Assembly (NCBI RefSeq): GCF_014642075.1
Contig: NZ_BMIK01000009.1
Location: 1 to 64,000 of the forward strand
Direction: 5' to 3'
Origin: Parapedobacter defluvii
GTDB lineage: Bacteria > Bacteroidota > Bacteroidia > Sphingobacteriales > Sphingobacteriaceae
Length of the DNA stretch: 64,000 nt
A model generated the notes under the pieces. That model ran no database searches, was not told the origin of the DNA, and saw only the letters and a list, made by a program, of their open reading frames with translations. This document shows positions 34,792-44,730 of this stretch, piece by piece. Made by a program: the position numbers and the translations under genes. The stretch's first letter is position 1; each line of letters opens with the position of its first letter.

Positions 34792-35898
34792 ATGTTACTT
34801 ATACAAAAGGGACAACCAACCAAACTGCCGGAAGAATACCATTCTGTTAATAATATATGTGCCTATATATACGACCATCTTACGCTGATAGTAGCGAATC
34901 CAGACTATTATCCCTATTTACGTCTATCCTCCTTTCATTTTCCTGACGAAAACGGCGGACTAGATTTGCCACTTGAAAACGAACATATTTTAGACTGGTT
35001 AGCCAAAAATGAAAAGAAAAAAGAATTACAGCATTTTCTTATTAAACACATTTCGCTTAGCGTTTTAACTGATTTGGTGAATTTTATTCACGAATCACTT
35101 CTTGCTGCACAAAAAGGTAAAATAACCGTAGCGTATTCTTTACTACGGAAGCCGTTTACAGACGAATTGTTTCTTCTTGAACAGCTTCTCGCCGAGCCCG
35201 AATCATTTGTCGAATCCTTTTTTTATAACGGCGACCCAAAATCTTATGATCCTTCCAAAAGGAATACATCGGAATACAAGAGAAAAATCATCGCTGAATG
35301 CGTAAGGAAGTGTCCAAATTTTGGAATGTCATCCAGCTTGATATATGACTTTAGATATGAGAAATCCTGTGAATATGGCATTAATGGCATTTCAAATAAG
35401 GCATTACACATCGTTACCACAGACCAGCACTATAAAACCCAAAATCAGAATTTTAATTTTATATTTTCCACTGCTGACGACTATAAAAGATATTTTAAAC
35501 ATTACTACTTCATTGTCCCAATCCTGCTTATATATACAGCTAACGTCGTCGACGAAGTCATTTCTCAATTTTTGCCCGACGAAATCAATGATAAGGGCAA
35601 AATAATTAGGGGAATGCAGAGAATAGTTGCATATGAAAGTTTACGAGAAACCGGCGGAGGAATGTTCGCTTGGTTATCTAAGCAACTTACATTTGAATGT
35701 GATACTTGTAAAGTGGAAAGAGAACTAACCGTAGACCCGGAAAAATTTTTAGAATCGGGAGCTTTTTGCTGTCCCCAATGTGGCGCTCAGGCAATTTTCT
35801 CTGACGAAGAAATAGAGATTTTTAAGTTATTTCTTGACAACCTTAGAAATATCGACATGGATAATAGTAATCAGCAAGTAAAGGATCAGGCGACATAA
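34792..35898 (+). CDS. Unknown protein with C-terminal zinc ribbon
   Basis: A 368-residue protein, AT-rich, between a toxin-antitoxin pair and an acetyltransferase. No signal peptide. The N-terminal 300 residues are mostly helical and not recognised. Near the C-terminus FECDTCKVERELTV and CCPQCGAQAIF form a CxxC-CxxC zinc ribbon, then an acidic tail. The start is ATG 34792, set by the -7 box just upstream. The location among defence-type cargo makes an anti-phage or regulatory role conceivable but unproven. Confidence 0.6.
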   Translation: MLLIQKGQPTKLPEEYHSVNNICAYIYDHLTLIVANPDYYPYLRLSSFHFPDENGGLDLPLENEHILDWLAKNEKKKELQHFLIKHISLSVLTDLVNFIHESLLAAQKGKITVAYSLLRKPFTDELFLLEQLLAEPESFVESFFYNGDPKSYDPSKRNTSEYKRKIIAECVRKCPNFGMSSSLIYDFRYEKSCEYGINGISNKALHIVTTDQHYKTQNQNFNFIFSTADDYKRYFKHYYFIVPILLIYTANVVDEVISQFLPDEINDKGKIIRGMQRIVAYESLRETGGGMFAWLSKQLTFECDTCKVERELTVDPEKFLESGAFCCPQCGAQAIFSDEEIEIFKLFLDNLRNIDMDNSNQQVKDQAT

Positions 35899-35961
35899 AT
35901 CAGAAATTCTTTTATTGTAGAACCTTACTTCCGCATCATTACCCGTTTGCAATTGTTCCAA

Positions 35962-36492
35962 TCATACTGACTCAAACTCCGCTGGATAAACGACCATCCC
36001 GGAGACGTTCCTCAGCCCATCCGCAATCAATTCAATAGCCATGAAGGCATCGGAGGGCACCTCAAAAGGAGCTTTGATGTTCCATTTTTCCGCCGGTTCA
36101 AATCCGAATTTCGGATAGTACTGTTCATGGCCTACCACAATGACCGATTGGAAGCCCAGGCCGCTTGCCACCGCCAAGCCTTTGCGGACAAGCTGGCTGC
36201 CAATCCCTTGCTTTTGGTGTTCAGGCCTCACGGCCATTGGCGCTAGTGCCAGGCTACCATGCAGATTTCCATTGCTACCCCTGATAGTGATTTTCGTAAA
36301 CAGGATATGCCCGACCACGATGGCCCCTATGACCGCCACGATGGAAAGCTCCGGCACGAATGCCGTTTCGTTCGCTCGTAACGCATCGACCAGCCTTGCC
36401 TCATTATCTTGGCCGAATGCCAGGCGGTTCACGTCGAATACCGCCGCAAAGTCGGCTGCTGTTTCCTGTCTTATGCTAATTGCCGCTGCCAT
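35962..36492 (-). CDS. GNAT family N-acetyltransferase (YhbS-like)
   Basis: A 176-residue GNAT protein: AISIRQETAADFAAVFDVNRLAFG, SLALAPMAVRPEHQKQGIGSQLVRKGLAVA (acetyl-CoA loop Q-x-x-G-I-G), and VIVVGHEQYYPKFGFEPA as in YhbS proteins. It transfers acetyl groups to an unknown amine. Single gene, opposite in direction to the sigma factor gene that follows. Confidence 0.88.
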   Translation of the reverse strand: MAAAISIRQETAADFAAVFDVNRLAFGQDNEARLVDALRANETAFVPELSIVAVIGAIVVGHILFTKITIRGSNGNLHGSLALAPMAVRPEHQKQGIGSQLVRKGLAVASGLGFQSVIVVGHEQYYPKFGFEPAEKWNIKAPFEVPSDAFMAIELIADGLRNVSGMVVYPAEFESV

Positions 36493-36696
36493 CCGTTCGC
36501 TATTCCGTTATGCTACACCAAAGGCTTTTGGCAGGCCATCTGTCCGATAATCGCCAACAGCATCAGAAAAACCTGCTTTTTCATCCATCAGGTGGTAAAA
36601 CGTTTTAAAGGTAGGAATTATCAATTAAAACCCACGCAGGTAAAATAACCACTACCTTTTTATGAACACGAAGTAACATCCATGTTAAATTTTCCC

Positions 36697-36704
36697 TAAA
36701 TTTG
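36697..36704 (+). promoter_or_regulatory. -7 element TAAATTTG for the sigma factor gene
   Basis: An exact TAnnTTTG match 20 bases before ATG 36724, in the 231-bp gap after the acetyltransferase gene. Confidence 0.6.
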
Positions 36705-36723
36705 TTTCACATATGCAGGACGA

Positions 36724-37272
36724 ATGGCAGCATACGGCAAATACACGGATACGGAACTTTTCCTCCTTGTAAAAGAGGGAAATGAGCCGGCCTTTGCTGA
36801 AATCTACCGCCGCTATTGGCCGACTTTACTACGGCACGCACAGCGAATGCTGAATGATGAGGAAGAATGCCGGGACGTATTACAGGATGTGTTTGTCAAA
36901 TTGCTCAACCAAGCCCCCGACCTCGAACTAAAAGTGTCCCTTTCGGCGTACCTGCATACCCTTGTACGACACCGTGTGCTCGACGTGCTTGACCGGAATA
37001 AGGTCAGGTTAAAATACCTGAATCAACTCGACAACGAAGAAGATAATGCTACGGCGATGACCGATGACGGTTTGCTGGAAAGGGAAGTGCTGCGTTTGGT
37101 CGGCGAAGAACTGGATGACATGCCAGTCCGTATGCGGGAGGTGTTCGAGTTGAGCCGGACGGAACAGCTATCGCACCGGGAGATCTCCGAAAAGCTGGAC
37201 ATATCCACCTCTACCGTCAAGTTCCATATCAACCACGCACTTACCCGTCTCCGGGCCCGCCTGGGCCTGTAA
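36724..37272 (+). CDS. ECF RNA polymerase sigma factor (FecI-like)
   Basis: A 182-residue sigma factor. Region 2 is at about 15-85 (FAEIYRRYWPTLLRHAQRMLNDEEECRDVLQDVFVKL), region 4 at about 120-175 (MPVRMREVFELSRTEQLSHREISEKLDISTSTVKFHINHALTRLRARL). It pairs with the FecR gene downstream and should activate the SusC/SusD genes when a ligand is sensed at the outer membrane. Confidence 0.92.
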   Translation: MAAYGKYTDTELFLLVKEGNEPAFAEIYRRYWPTLLRHAQRMLNDEEECRDVLQDVFVKLLNQAPDLELKVSLSAYLHTLVRHRVLDVLDRNKVRLKYLNQLDNEEDNATAMTDDGLLEREVLRLVGEELDDMPVRMREVFELSRTEQLSHREISEKLDISTSTVKFHINHALTRLRARLGL

Positions 37273-37425
37273 GCAGTACCTATCCAACCACCAATCAATT
37301 TTTCATTAAAAATTATTAATCTGGTTTTCAGTTGGTTGAAAAAAATACTGAAAATAACCTGCTTTCCCGACCTGTACCAACCGCCTACCATCCCGTCTTA
37401 TAGGGGAAAGCAGTTATAAAGCGAG

Positions 37426-38544
37426 ATGGACCAGCACGAGTTAGAAGCATTGATAAAACGTTACAAGAAGGGGGAATGTACACCCGAAGAAGCGGCGCGG
37501 CTAAAGGCGTGGTACAATCGCGCCCTGGAACGGCAGCAGGGCCCGCGACCGGCGTGGGATTACGATGCACTCCGGAAAGACGTTTTTGCGGAAATCATGC
37601 GGAACAGGCAATCACAGGGAAAAGTCAGGCGACTATCCCGCACCCCTATCCGCATCACTGCCGCAGCAGCGGTCATCATCGCATTATCGGTTGGCTTCTA
37701 TTTCTTCGGCATCGACCGCCAGACAGCGGATATTGCCCCCGGCGGCAACAGGGCTACGCTCACGCTTGCAGACGGGCACACCATTGAGTTGAGTGAAGAA
37801 AAAACGGGCATTGTGATCGGTGATTTACTCACCTACGATGACGGCACGGCACTGGATGAAGCCGATGCGGGACAACGCACGTCTAACGTCTCGAACCTCC
37901 TGACCATATCGACGCCAAAAGGCGGGCAATACCAGATTACCCTGCCCGATGGCACCAAAGTATGGCTCAATGCCGCTTCATCATTACGTTACCCCATAGC
38001 ATTTACCGGAAACGAACGCAACGTGGAATTGACCGGTGAAGGTTACTTCGAGGTAGCGCACAACAAAGCTGCTCCGTTCCGGGTACATACCGAAGGACAG
38101 GACGTGGAAGTCTTGGGTACCCATTTCAATATCAATAGCTATGCGGATGAACCTGCCGTAAGAACCACATTATTGGAAGGCTCGGTCCGCGTACATCCCG
38201 CTCCCGATTATCCGGCGGCCAAGCCCGCGTTGCTCCTGCCTGGGCAGCAGAGTGTATTGTCCACAGCAGGCCTTCAGTTGCAGGAGGTGGATACAGACGA
38301 GGCCATCGATTGGAAAAACGGCGAGTTTGTATGCCACAACGAGCCGTTGGAGAGCATCATGCGCAAGCTGGCCCGTTGGTACAACGTGGATGTGGAATAC
38401 CGTGATACAATATCCGGTTCGGAGCTATTTAGTGGCACCATTTCCCGGTACGACGACGTATCGACCATGCTGCGTATGCTGGAACAGGCCGGGGACATCC
38501 GATTTGAAATCAGGGACCGAACGATTCTGGTATATAATAAGTAA
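37426..38544 (+). CDS. FecR-like anti-sigma factor
   Basis: A 372-residue inner-membrane protein. The N-terminal cytoplasmic part (1-75) binds sigma. One membrane helix lies at about 77-98 (ITAAAAVIIALSVGFYFFGI). The periplasmic FecR domain (about 160-260) has LLTISTPKGGQYQITLPDGTKVWLNAASSLRYP, FTGNERNVELTGEGYFEV and FNINSYADE. The C-terminal DUF4974 repeat ends FEIRDRTILVYNK. It transmits the signal from the SusC STN domain to the sigma factor. Confidence 0.92.
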   Translation: MDQHELEALIKRYKKGECTPEEAARLKAWYNRALERQQGPRPAWDYDALRKDVFAEIMRNRQSQGKVRRLSRTPIRITAAAAVIIALSVGFYFFGIDRQTADIAPGGNRATLTLADGHTIELSEEKTGIVIGDLLTYDDGTALDEADAGQRTSNVSNLLTISTPKGGQYQITLPDGTKVWLNAASSLRYPIAFTGNERNVELTGEGYFEVAHNKAAPFRVHTEGQDVEVLGTHFNINSYADEPAVRTTLLEGSVRVHPAPDYPAAKPALLLPGQQSVLSTAGLQLQEVDTDEAIDWKNGEFVCHNEPLESIMRKLARWYNVDVEYRDTISGSELFSGTISRYDDVSTMLRMLEQAGDIRFEIRDRTILVYNK

Positions 38545-38615
38545 CAAAACGGATTCATCAATAACAAAGGAGGACACGGCCAGCACATACACACCCCACC
38601 CCCACCCGTAAAAAA

Positions 38616-38662
38616 GCCGGGAGTGTTGACAGCACTTCCGGCGGGTTCCTGCCAGGCAGGAA
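38616..38662 (+). promoter_or_regulatory. Two hairpins in the susC leader
   Basis: GCCGGGAGTG/CACTTCCGGC (38616-38642) and TTCCTGCC-A-GGCAGGAA (38646-38662) lie 55-100 bases before the susC ATG. They could be an attenuator or an mRNA-stability element after fecR. Confidence 0.45.
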
Positions 38663-38717
38663 TGTTCGGGACAAAAAATTGTTGCGTACAATAGTTTTTA
38701 TCTAACCAAACATTCAA

Positions 38718-41700
38718 ATGTATATAAATTTTACTGAAAATGTATTATACAGGCGCTTGCGCTGTATAAAAAGATTACTGCCGGGTTGGGGTTCCGCAGG
38801 ATTGGACATAAGCCCGTCGATTTTACGAAAGGTGCTTATGCAGATAAATATAACATCGGTTATTTTGTTGATGGCCATCCTTCAGGTGGGTGCCACCAGT
38901 TTGGCCCAGCCTTACATTACGTACAATAAAAAGGATGCCACCCTTGCGCAGGTTTTCAAGGAGATCAAGCGGCAGACGGATTTCACTGTATTCTATTCGG
39001 CCAAAAAGCTCAATGACGACCGGAAAATCGATGCCCAATTCAATCAAACAGATTTAAAAGAAGTTCTTAACAAATGTCTAGAAGGACAGCCGCTCACCTT
39101 TACGATTGACGAGAAGACCATTATCATCAAAGAGCGGGAGAAACCCATCCCGCAGCGCATCAAGGAGTTTTTTACGGACGAAGAGGCTAGCGTGAAGCCT
39201 CAGCAACAGATCACCGGTAGCGTCACCGATAGCTTGGGTACGCCGTTGGAAGGCGCCAGCATCGTGGTGTTGACCGCCGACGGCAAACGCACGACGGTCC
39301 AAACCACCACCGATCGCAACGGCATGTTTCGGTTAAAAAACGTCCCGGATGGCGGGCAGGTTCAGGTATCATTTATCGGATATGCCGCTGCAACAGTGGT
39401 AGTGCAAGCAAACATGGGCACCATCCAGCTCAAAAAGTCCGAAAGCCCATTGGACGAAGTACAAATAATTGCATATGGTACGACAAGTCGAAGGTTAAAT
39501 ACTGGAAATGTCACTTCGGTTCGCGCCTCGGAAATTGAAAAGCAGCCGATCAATAATCCGATTTTAGCACTACAGGGACGGGTACCGGGTATAACAATAG
39601 CTCAGCAAACTGGTTTCGCCGGCAGTGGCATCAAGGTGAGGATACAGGGGCAGAATAGCCTTGCAAAAGGAAGTGAACCGCTGTATGTAATTGATGGGGT
39701 CCCGTTTGGATCGCAAATGCTTCCATCAGTAAGTAGCATACAAGGCACTGCAGGGGGGCAATCGGTAAGTCCGGGTTATGGGGTTGCAGGAAATCCCTTG
39801 AATTTTATAAATCCGAATGATATTGAGAGTATCGATGTCCTTAAAGACGCGGATGCAACTGCGATTTATGGTTCGCGTGCCGCCAACGGTGCTATCCTGA
39901 TTACGACAAAAAAGGGCGGTTCAGGCGAAACCAAAGTGGACTTCAACCTTCAAAGTGGGTGGGGTACAGTTGCGCGTAAAATCGACCTACTGGATACCCG
40001 ACAATACCTGGATATGCGATACGAGGCCTTCGAAAATGATGGCATCGATTGGCGCGATCCTGCGTTTGTGGCTAATGACTTGAAGGTTTGGGATACGACC
40101 CGCTATACGGACTGGCAAAAAGAGCTCATCGGGCAAACTGCTAATTATACGAATATAAGCGCTTTGATATCAGGAGGTACTGGAAACGTTCAATACTTGG
40201 TTGGTAGTACATACCATAGGGAAACAACGGTATTTCCGGACGATTTTTCCGATCAAAAGGCCTCCGTGCATTTTAATATCAATACCGCTTCTACTAACCA
40301 ACGGTTTAAGATGCAATTTTCGGGAAACTACATGCTGGACGACAATCGGCTGCCGAACGAGGACATCACCAGCCACGCACTTTATCTCCCACCGGTAGCG
40401 CCTCCGCTTTATACGGATGATGGCGAACTCAATTGGGAGCCGAATGCTGCTGGTTCGTCAACATGGGAGAACCCTGTGTCTTATCTATACCGTAGATTCA
40501 ATAACAAAACGACTAATTTAATAGGCAATACGGTATTGAGCTATGAGATAATACCTGGATTAAATATAAAAAGCAGTTTGGGTTATACGAATCTTCATTC
40601 AGATCAAATTCGTCTTTCCCCGTTGACCGCTCTTCGCCCTGAAGATCGCCCCAATGGCGGCAGAAACGCGGGTTATGGGAACAGCAATATCCGGTCTTGG
40701 ATTGCCGAGCCCCAAATAACATATAAGAGAACTGTTTGGAAAGGAAGGCTGGATGTATTGATTGGCTCGACCTTTCAACAGCAGAACAGTACTGGTCAGC
40801 ATTTGTCTGGTTGGTACTATAATTCTGACGACGCTATGCTAGCCATCAGAAATGCAGGTTCGGTTTTTTCTGGGCCTTCTTTCGCATTATTGTACAGGTA
40901 CAATGCGCTCTTTAGTCGGGTTAACTATAATATTGCTGATAAATACATTGTCAATATTACGGCGCGTCGGGATGGCAGTAGTCGATTCGGCGGAGCCAAT
41001 CAGCTTCAGAATTTCGGCGCAATTGGCGCTGCGTGGATATTTTCTGAAGAACCAATTATTGACGAGAACCTGCCAATTGTAAGTTTCGGTAAATTGAGGG
41101 GGAGTTACGGAATAACGGGTAATGACCAAATCGGCGACTATGAGTTTTTTAATTTATATACATCCGTGTTTGCACCGGTGCCTTATCAGGGGGTATCAAG
41201 TTTAGCGACAACCGGTCTACCGAATCCGCACCTGCAATGGGAACAAACAAGAAAAATGCAGTTAGGAATCGATCTCGGCTTGTTTGAAGATCAACTTCTG
41301 TTGAATGCAACCTACTATGATAACCGATCGTCCAACCAATTGATATCTTATCGGCTACCTATCATAACAGGCTTTTCTAATATTGCTCAGAACTTTCCGG
41401 CAACAATCCAAAATTACGGATGGGAACTATCGTTGCAATCAACAAACATCGATTCCAGAAAGTTTAAATGGACAAGTAACATCAATATAACCGTTGCCAG
41501 AAATAAACTATTAAGATTTCCGAACATTGAAAATTCTTCATATGCAGGTTGGTTGGAGATCGGACAACCGACAACAATTAATAGAGCATTCCATTTTATG
41601 GGGGTGAACCCAGAAACGGGAGTTTATCAATTTGCGAGTAGCGATGGGCAGCCGACGTCGACACCAAGCGACCCATCGGATAAAACGGTATTATTTGACA

Positions 41701-42179
41701 CGTCACCAACTCTGTATGGAGGACTCCAGAATTCTATCGGCTATGCGGGATTCGACCTCGATTTTTTGTTTCAATTCGTAAAACAAAAAGGCCGTAATTT
41801 CAGAATGGGTTACGGTTTGCCGGGAATTAATAGGAACCAACCCGTAGAAGTTTTGGGTCGCTGGCAGAGGCCGGGTGATAATGCAACCTATCAGCGGTTT
41901 AATTCAAACTACAGTATAGGCGATCAGTATCGGCTTGGAGAAGCTTCAGATATCAGCTATTCGGACGCCTCCTACATACGGCTGAAGAACGTCTCATTAT
42001 CCTGGAGTTTGCCTGAAAAATGGCGGGTAAGCGATTTCGTACGAAATACGAAACTATATGCACAAGGGCAGAATTTACTAACATTCACAAATTTCGTTGG
42101 TGGTGACCCAGAATACCCGGGTTCGTTAGGATTGCCTCCCCTTCGTATATTCACTGTTGGTGTCAAGGCGACGCTTTAA
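38718..42179 (+). CDS. SusC/RagA family TonB-dependent receptor with STN domain
   Basis: A 1153-residue outer-membrane transporter. The long N-terminal leader (1-65) ends in ATSLAQ. The STN/secretin-like domain (about 68-135) starts ITYNKKDATLAQVFKEIKRQTDF, meaning it can signal to the FecR protein upstream. Then come a carboxypeptidase-regulatory-like domain (about 165-235), the plug with LDEVQIIAYGTTSRRLNTGNVTSV and PLYVIDGVPFG, and the beta barrel ending ...LRIFTVGVKATL. Start 38718 fits the family, whose leaders begin MY. It imports a glycan or other large ligand together with SusD; the substrate is unknown. Confidence 0.95.
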   Translation: MYINFTENVLYRRLRCIKRLLPGWGSAGLDISPSILRKVLMQINITSVILLMAILQVGATSLAQPYITYNKKDATLAQVFKEIKRQTDFTVFYSAKKLNDDRKIDAQFNQTDLKEVLNKCLEGQPLTFTIDEKTIIIKEREKPIPQRIKEFFTDEEASVKPQQQITGSVTDSLGTPLEGASIVVLTADGKRTTVQTTTDRNGMFRLKNVPDGGQVQVSFIGYAAATVVVQANMGTIQLKKSESPLDEVQIIAYGTTSRRLNTGNVTSVRASEIEKQPINNPILALQGRVPGITIAQQTGFAGSGIKVRIQGQNSLAKGSEPLYVIDGVPFGSQMLPSVSSIQGTAGGQSVSPGYGVAGNPLNFINPNDIESIDVLKDADATAIYGSRAANGAILITTKKGGSGETKVDFNLQSGWGTVARKIDLLDTRQYLDMRYEAFENDGIDWRDPAFVANDLKVWDTTRYTDWQKELIGQTANYTNISALISGGTGNVQYLVGSTYHRETTVFPDDFSDQKASVHFNINTASTNQRFKMQFSGNYMLDDNRLPNEDITSHALYLPPVAPPLYTDDGELNWEPNAAGSSTWENPVSYLYRRFNNKTTNLIGNTVLSYEIIPGLNIKSSLGYTNLHSDQIRLSPLTALRPEDRPNGGRNAGYGNSNIRSWIAEPQITYKRTVWKGRLDVLIGSTFQQQNSTGQHLSGWYYNSDDAMLAIRNAGSVFSGPSFALLYRYNALFSRVNYNIADKYIVNITARRDGSSRFGGANQLQNFGAIGAAWIFSEEPIIDENLPIVSFGKLRGSYGITGNDQIGDYEFFNLYTSVFAPVPYQGVSSLATTGLPNPHLQWEQTRKMQLGIDLGLFEDQLLLNATYYDNRSSNQLISYRLPIITGFSNIAQNFPATIQNYGWELSLQSTNIDSRKFKWTSNINITVARNKLLRFPNIENSSYAGWLEIGQPTTINRAFHFMGVNPETGVYQFASSDGQPTSTPSDPSDKTVLFDTSPTLYGGLQNSIGYAGFDLDFLFQFVKQKGRNFRMGYGLPGINRNQPVEVLGRWQRPGDNATYQRFNSNYSIGDQYRLGEASDISYSDASYIRLKNVSLSWSLPEKWRVSDFVRNTKLYAQGQNLLTFTNFVGGDPEYPGSLGLPPLRIFTVGVKATL

Positions 42180-42210
42180 TCATAGTTGAAATAGTTAAAA
42201 GAATATTAGC

Positions 42211-43650
42211 ATGCGATCGAGATATATTTTAAAGTCAGTTGGTTACATATTGATTGTGCTATCATGTTTGCTTTCCTTATCGTGCTCGAAATGGATTGCC
42301 GTTGACCCTCCGTATACAAGCGTTAATCAAGATAATGTGTTCGATGACGACATTACCGCTGCGGCCGTCTTAACGGGCATCTATACCAATATGTGTTCGG
42401 GGCCTATGGATGCCGCCCGGTTTGTTTCACTGTCCTTACTAGGAGGGCTATCGGCTGATGAACTTACCCTTCATAGCGCCGATGCAAACCCCAGCTATGT
42501 CCAGTACTATCAAAATTCGCTATCCGCCAGTACACTGACGCAGGGTTTCGACTATTGGTCATGGCTTTATCCAATCATCTTTAAAGCGAATGCGGCCATA
42601 GATGGATTAGAGAAGTCAACCAAGTTGACCCCGATAGTTAAGCAACGTCTGCTTGGCGAGGCCAAGTTCATTAGGGCGTTCTGTTATTTTTATTTGGTGA
42701 ATTTCTACGGCGATACACCATTGGTGCTGGGTGTTGACTGGAAAGATAATGCGGCCGCGACGCGGATGGATGGCTCGGTTGTCTACCAGCAAATTATTAG
42801 CGACTTAAAGGACGCACAGCGGGATCTTTCCGAAAATTATTTGGATGCAAACGTGAGTGCTACGACCAGTGAGCGAGTCCGGCCAAACAAATGGGCAGCA
42901 ACGGCCATGCTCGCACGGGTATACCTGTACACCGGAGATTATGCTGGAGCCGAAATAGAAGCAACCGCAGTGATCCAGCAATCGGATCTTTATGGCCTGA
43001 GTTCGCTTAATGATGTTTTTTTGAAAAATAGTCGCGAGGCGATTTGGCAACTGCAGCCTATCTTGAGCGGGGCGAATACCCCCGAAGGCATTTTGTTTAT
43101 CATTCCGGAAACAGGGCCAAATGAAAACAGCTGGCCTGTTTATTTAAGTGAAGATTTACTCGGTAGCTTTGAAGAAGAGGATCAACGTAAATCAGAGTGG
43201 GTAGGTAATGTTGACGTGAATGGAATAACGTTCTACTATCCATACAAATACAAAGTAAGCGTCTTTAATCAGCCGATAACGGAGTATTCCATGGTTCTCC
43301 GGCTCGCGGAACAATACCTGATCCGGGCAGAGGCATTAGCACAGCAGGATAAGTTAGTGGAGGCTGCGAGCGATTTGGTTGCGGTTCGGGGCCGGGCGGG
43401 CCTTGGGGATGTAGAAGCCACAACAAAATCGGAACTATTAGACGCAATCCTTCACGAGCGCCGGATAGAATTCTTTACCGAATCAGGGCACCGGTGGCTG
43501 GATCTTAAACGTACAGGTAGCGTTAACGAAGTCATGGCGGAAGTGACTCCTCGAAAGGGTGGTACTTGGGATGCAAATTGGCAATGGTATCCAATCCTGC
43601 AAGTCGAACTTGAAAAGGCGCCGCAACTTATCCAGAACAGTGGTTATTAA
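42211..43650 (+). CDS. SusD/RagB family outer-membrane lipoprotein
   Basis: A 479-residue lipoprotein with a signal peptide and lipobox LSLSC (about 22-26). SusD fold: PPYTSVNQDNVFDD, then LGEAKFIRAFCYFYLVNFYGDTPLV, AARVYLYTGDYAGAEIEA-like TPR region, and the C-terminal LRLAEQYLIRAEALAQ and ERRIEFFTESGHRWLDLKRTG. It caps SusC on the cell surface and captures ligand. Followed by a terminator. Confidence 0.95.
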   Translation: MRSRYILKSVGYILIVLSCLLSLSCSKWIAVDPPYTSVNQDNVFDDDITAAAVLTGIYTNMCSGPMDAARFVSLSLLGGLSADELTLHSADANPSYVQYYQNSLSASTLTQGFDYWSWLYPIIFKANAAIDGLEKSTKLTPIVKQRLLGEAKFIRAFCYFYLVNFYGDTPLVLGVDWKDNAAATRMDGSVVYQQIISDLKDAQRDLSENYLDANVSATTSERVRPNKWAATAMLARVYLYTGDYAGAEIEATAVIQQSDLYGLSSLNDVFLKNSREAIWQLQPILSGANTPEGILFIIPETGPNENSWPVYLSEDLLGSFEEEDQRKSEWVGNVDVNGITFYYPYKYKVSVFNQPITEYSMVLRLAEQYLIRAEALAQQDKLVEAASDLVAVRGRAGLGDVEATTKSELLDAILHERRIEFFTESGHRWLDLKRTGSVNEVMAEVTPRKGGTWDANWQWYPILQVELEKAPQLIQNSGY

Positions 43651-43669
43651 GTGATTTCCAGTGAATCCA

Positions 43670-43705
43670 CCCTTAAGGAAAGTCCATTTGGGCTTTCTTT
43701 AAGGG
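43670..43705 (+). terminator. Terminator after susD
   Basis: CCCTTAAGGAAAGTCC pairs with GGGCTTTCTTTAAGGG around a 4-5 nt loop. The stem is very stable; T-rich sequence lies within the right arm. Confidence 0.7.
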
Positions 43706-43792
43706 CCCACTATGGATGAATTTCTACGGTGAATAAGATTAATTCATTCAATTAGATACAACGAAAGTGATAAGATACTAAGCAAATAAGAA

Positions 43793-44728
43793 ATGGCAAC
43801 ACATCAAATCGTAGAAATCAAAAATCTTTCGCATCGTTACGCAACCGCGTGGGCGATACGAGACATCAATTTCGAAATAAACAAAAAGGGCATCTACGGC
43901 CTTTTGGGATCTAATGGGGCAGGAAAGTCGACCACGATGAATATTCTCTGTGGAGTACTAAATCAGACGGAAGGCAGCGTCTACATCAATGGGATAAATA
44001 CAAATGAAAGCCCCATTGACGCGAAGCGGCAAATCGGATTTCTTCCCCAGGTTGCTCCACTATACCTCGATTTGACGACGTATGAATACCTCTTGTACTG
44101 CGCGCGGCTGAGGGATATTAAGGAAGCTGCGATACCGCCATCACTGGAAGAAGTGATGGAAAAATGCGGCATCGTACACGTTAGGAATCGTCTGCTGAAG
44201 AATCTTTCTGGGGGATACAGGCAACGGGTCGGTATTGCGCAGGCAATCGTACATAAGCCAAAAGTGGTGATTCTCGACGAGCCCACAAATGGCCTGGATC
44301 CCGTCCAGATTGTGGAAGTCCGTAACCTGATCAAGGAAATTGCGCAGGATCGAACCGTGATCCTGTCGTCCCATATCCTGAGCGAAATTCAGGTATTGTG
44401 CGAAGATATCATCATGATCGAACAGGGAAGGCTGGTGTTTTCCGATAGTATGGAGGCATTTAACAACTACATCGCACCCCAGAGCCTGCTAGTTGAATTT
44501 GAAAATGCACCAGACTTGGAAAGTGTCGCGGCAATTAAAGGCATCAATCGGGTTGAACAACTGGGGATTAAATCCTATCGGGTGTTTTTCGACGGTGATA
44601 AAAGTGTCTGTGAAGGGATAGTCAAGGAAAGCGTAGGGAAGGGATGGCGGCTGACCGAATTGACCGTTGAAAAGAATTCGGTTGATGAGATATTCAGGCA
44701 ATTAACTAAAAACACCGCAAATAATTAG
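43793..44728 (+). CDS. ABC transporter ATPase, GldA-like
   Basis: A 311-residue ATPase. Walker A GSNGAGKST (about 39-47), Q loop LPQVAPL, signature LSGGYRQRVGIAQAIVHKP, Walker B VVILDEPTNGLDP, and switch SSHILSE. The C-terminal extension (about 225-311) is typical of GldA or drug-export ATPases. The permease/GldG gene starts 2 bases after its stop. It probably energises export or assembly of a surface component linked to the SusCD genes. Confidence 0.92.
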   Translation: MATHQIVEIKNLSHRYATAWAIRDINFEINKKGIYGLLGSNGAGKSTTMNILCGVLNQTEGSVYINGINTNESPIDAKRQIGFLPQVAPLYLDLTTYEYLLYCARLRDIKEAAIPPSLEEVMEKCGIVHVRNRLLKNLSGGYRQRVGIAQAIVHKPKVVILDEPTNGLDPVQIVEVRNLIKEIAQDRTVILSSHILSEIQVLCEDIIMIEQGRLVFSDSMEAFNNYIAPQSLLVEFENAPDLESVAAIKGINRVEQLGIKSYRVFFDGDKSVCEGIVKESVGKGWRLTELTVEKNSVDEIFRQLTKNTANN

Positions 44729-44730
44729 TA

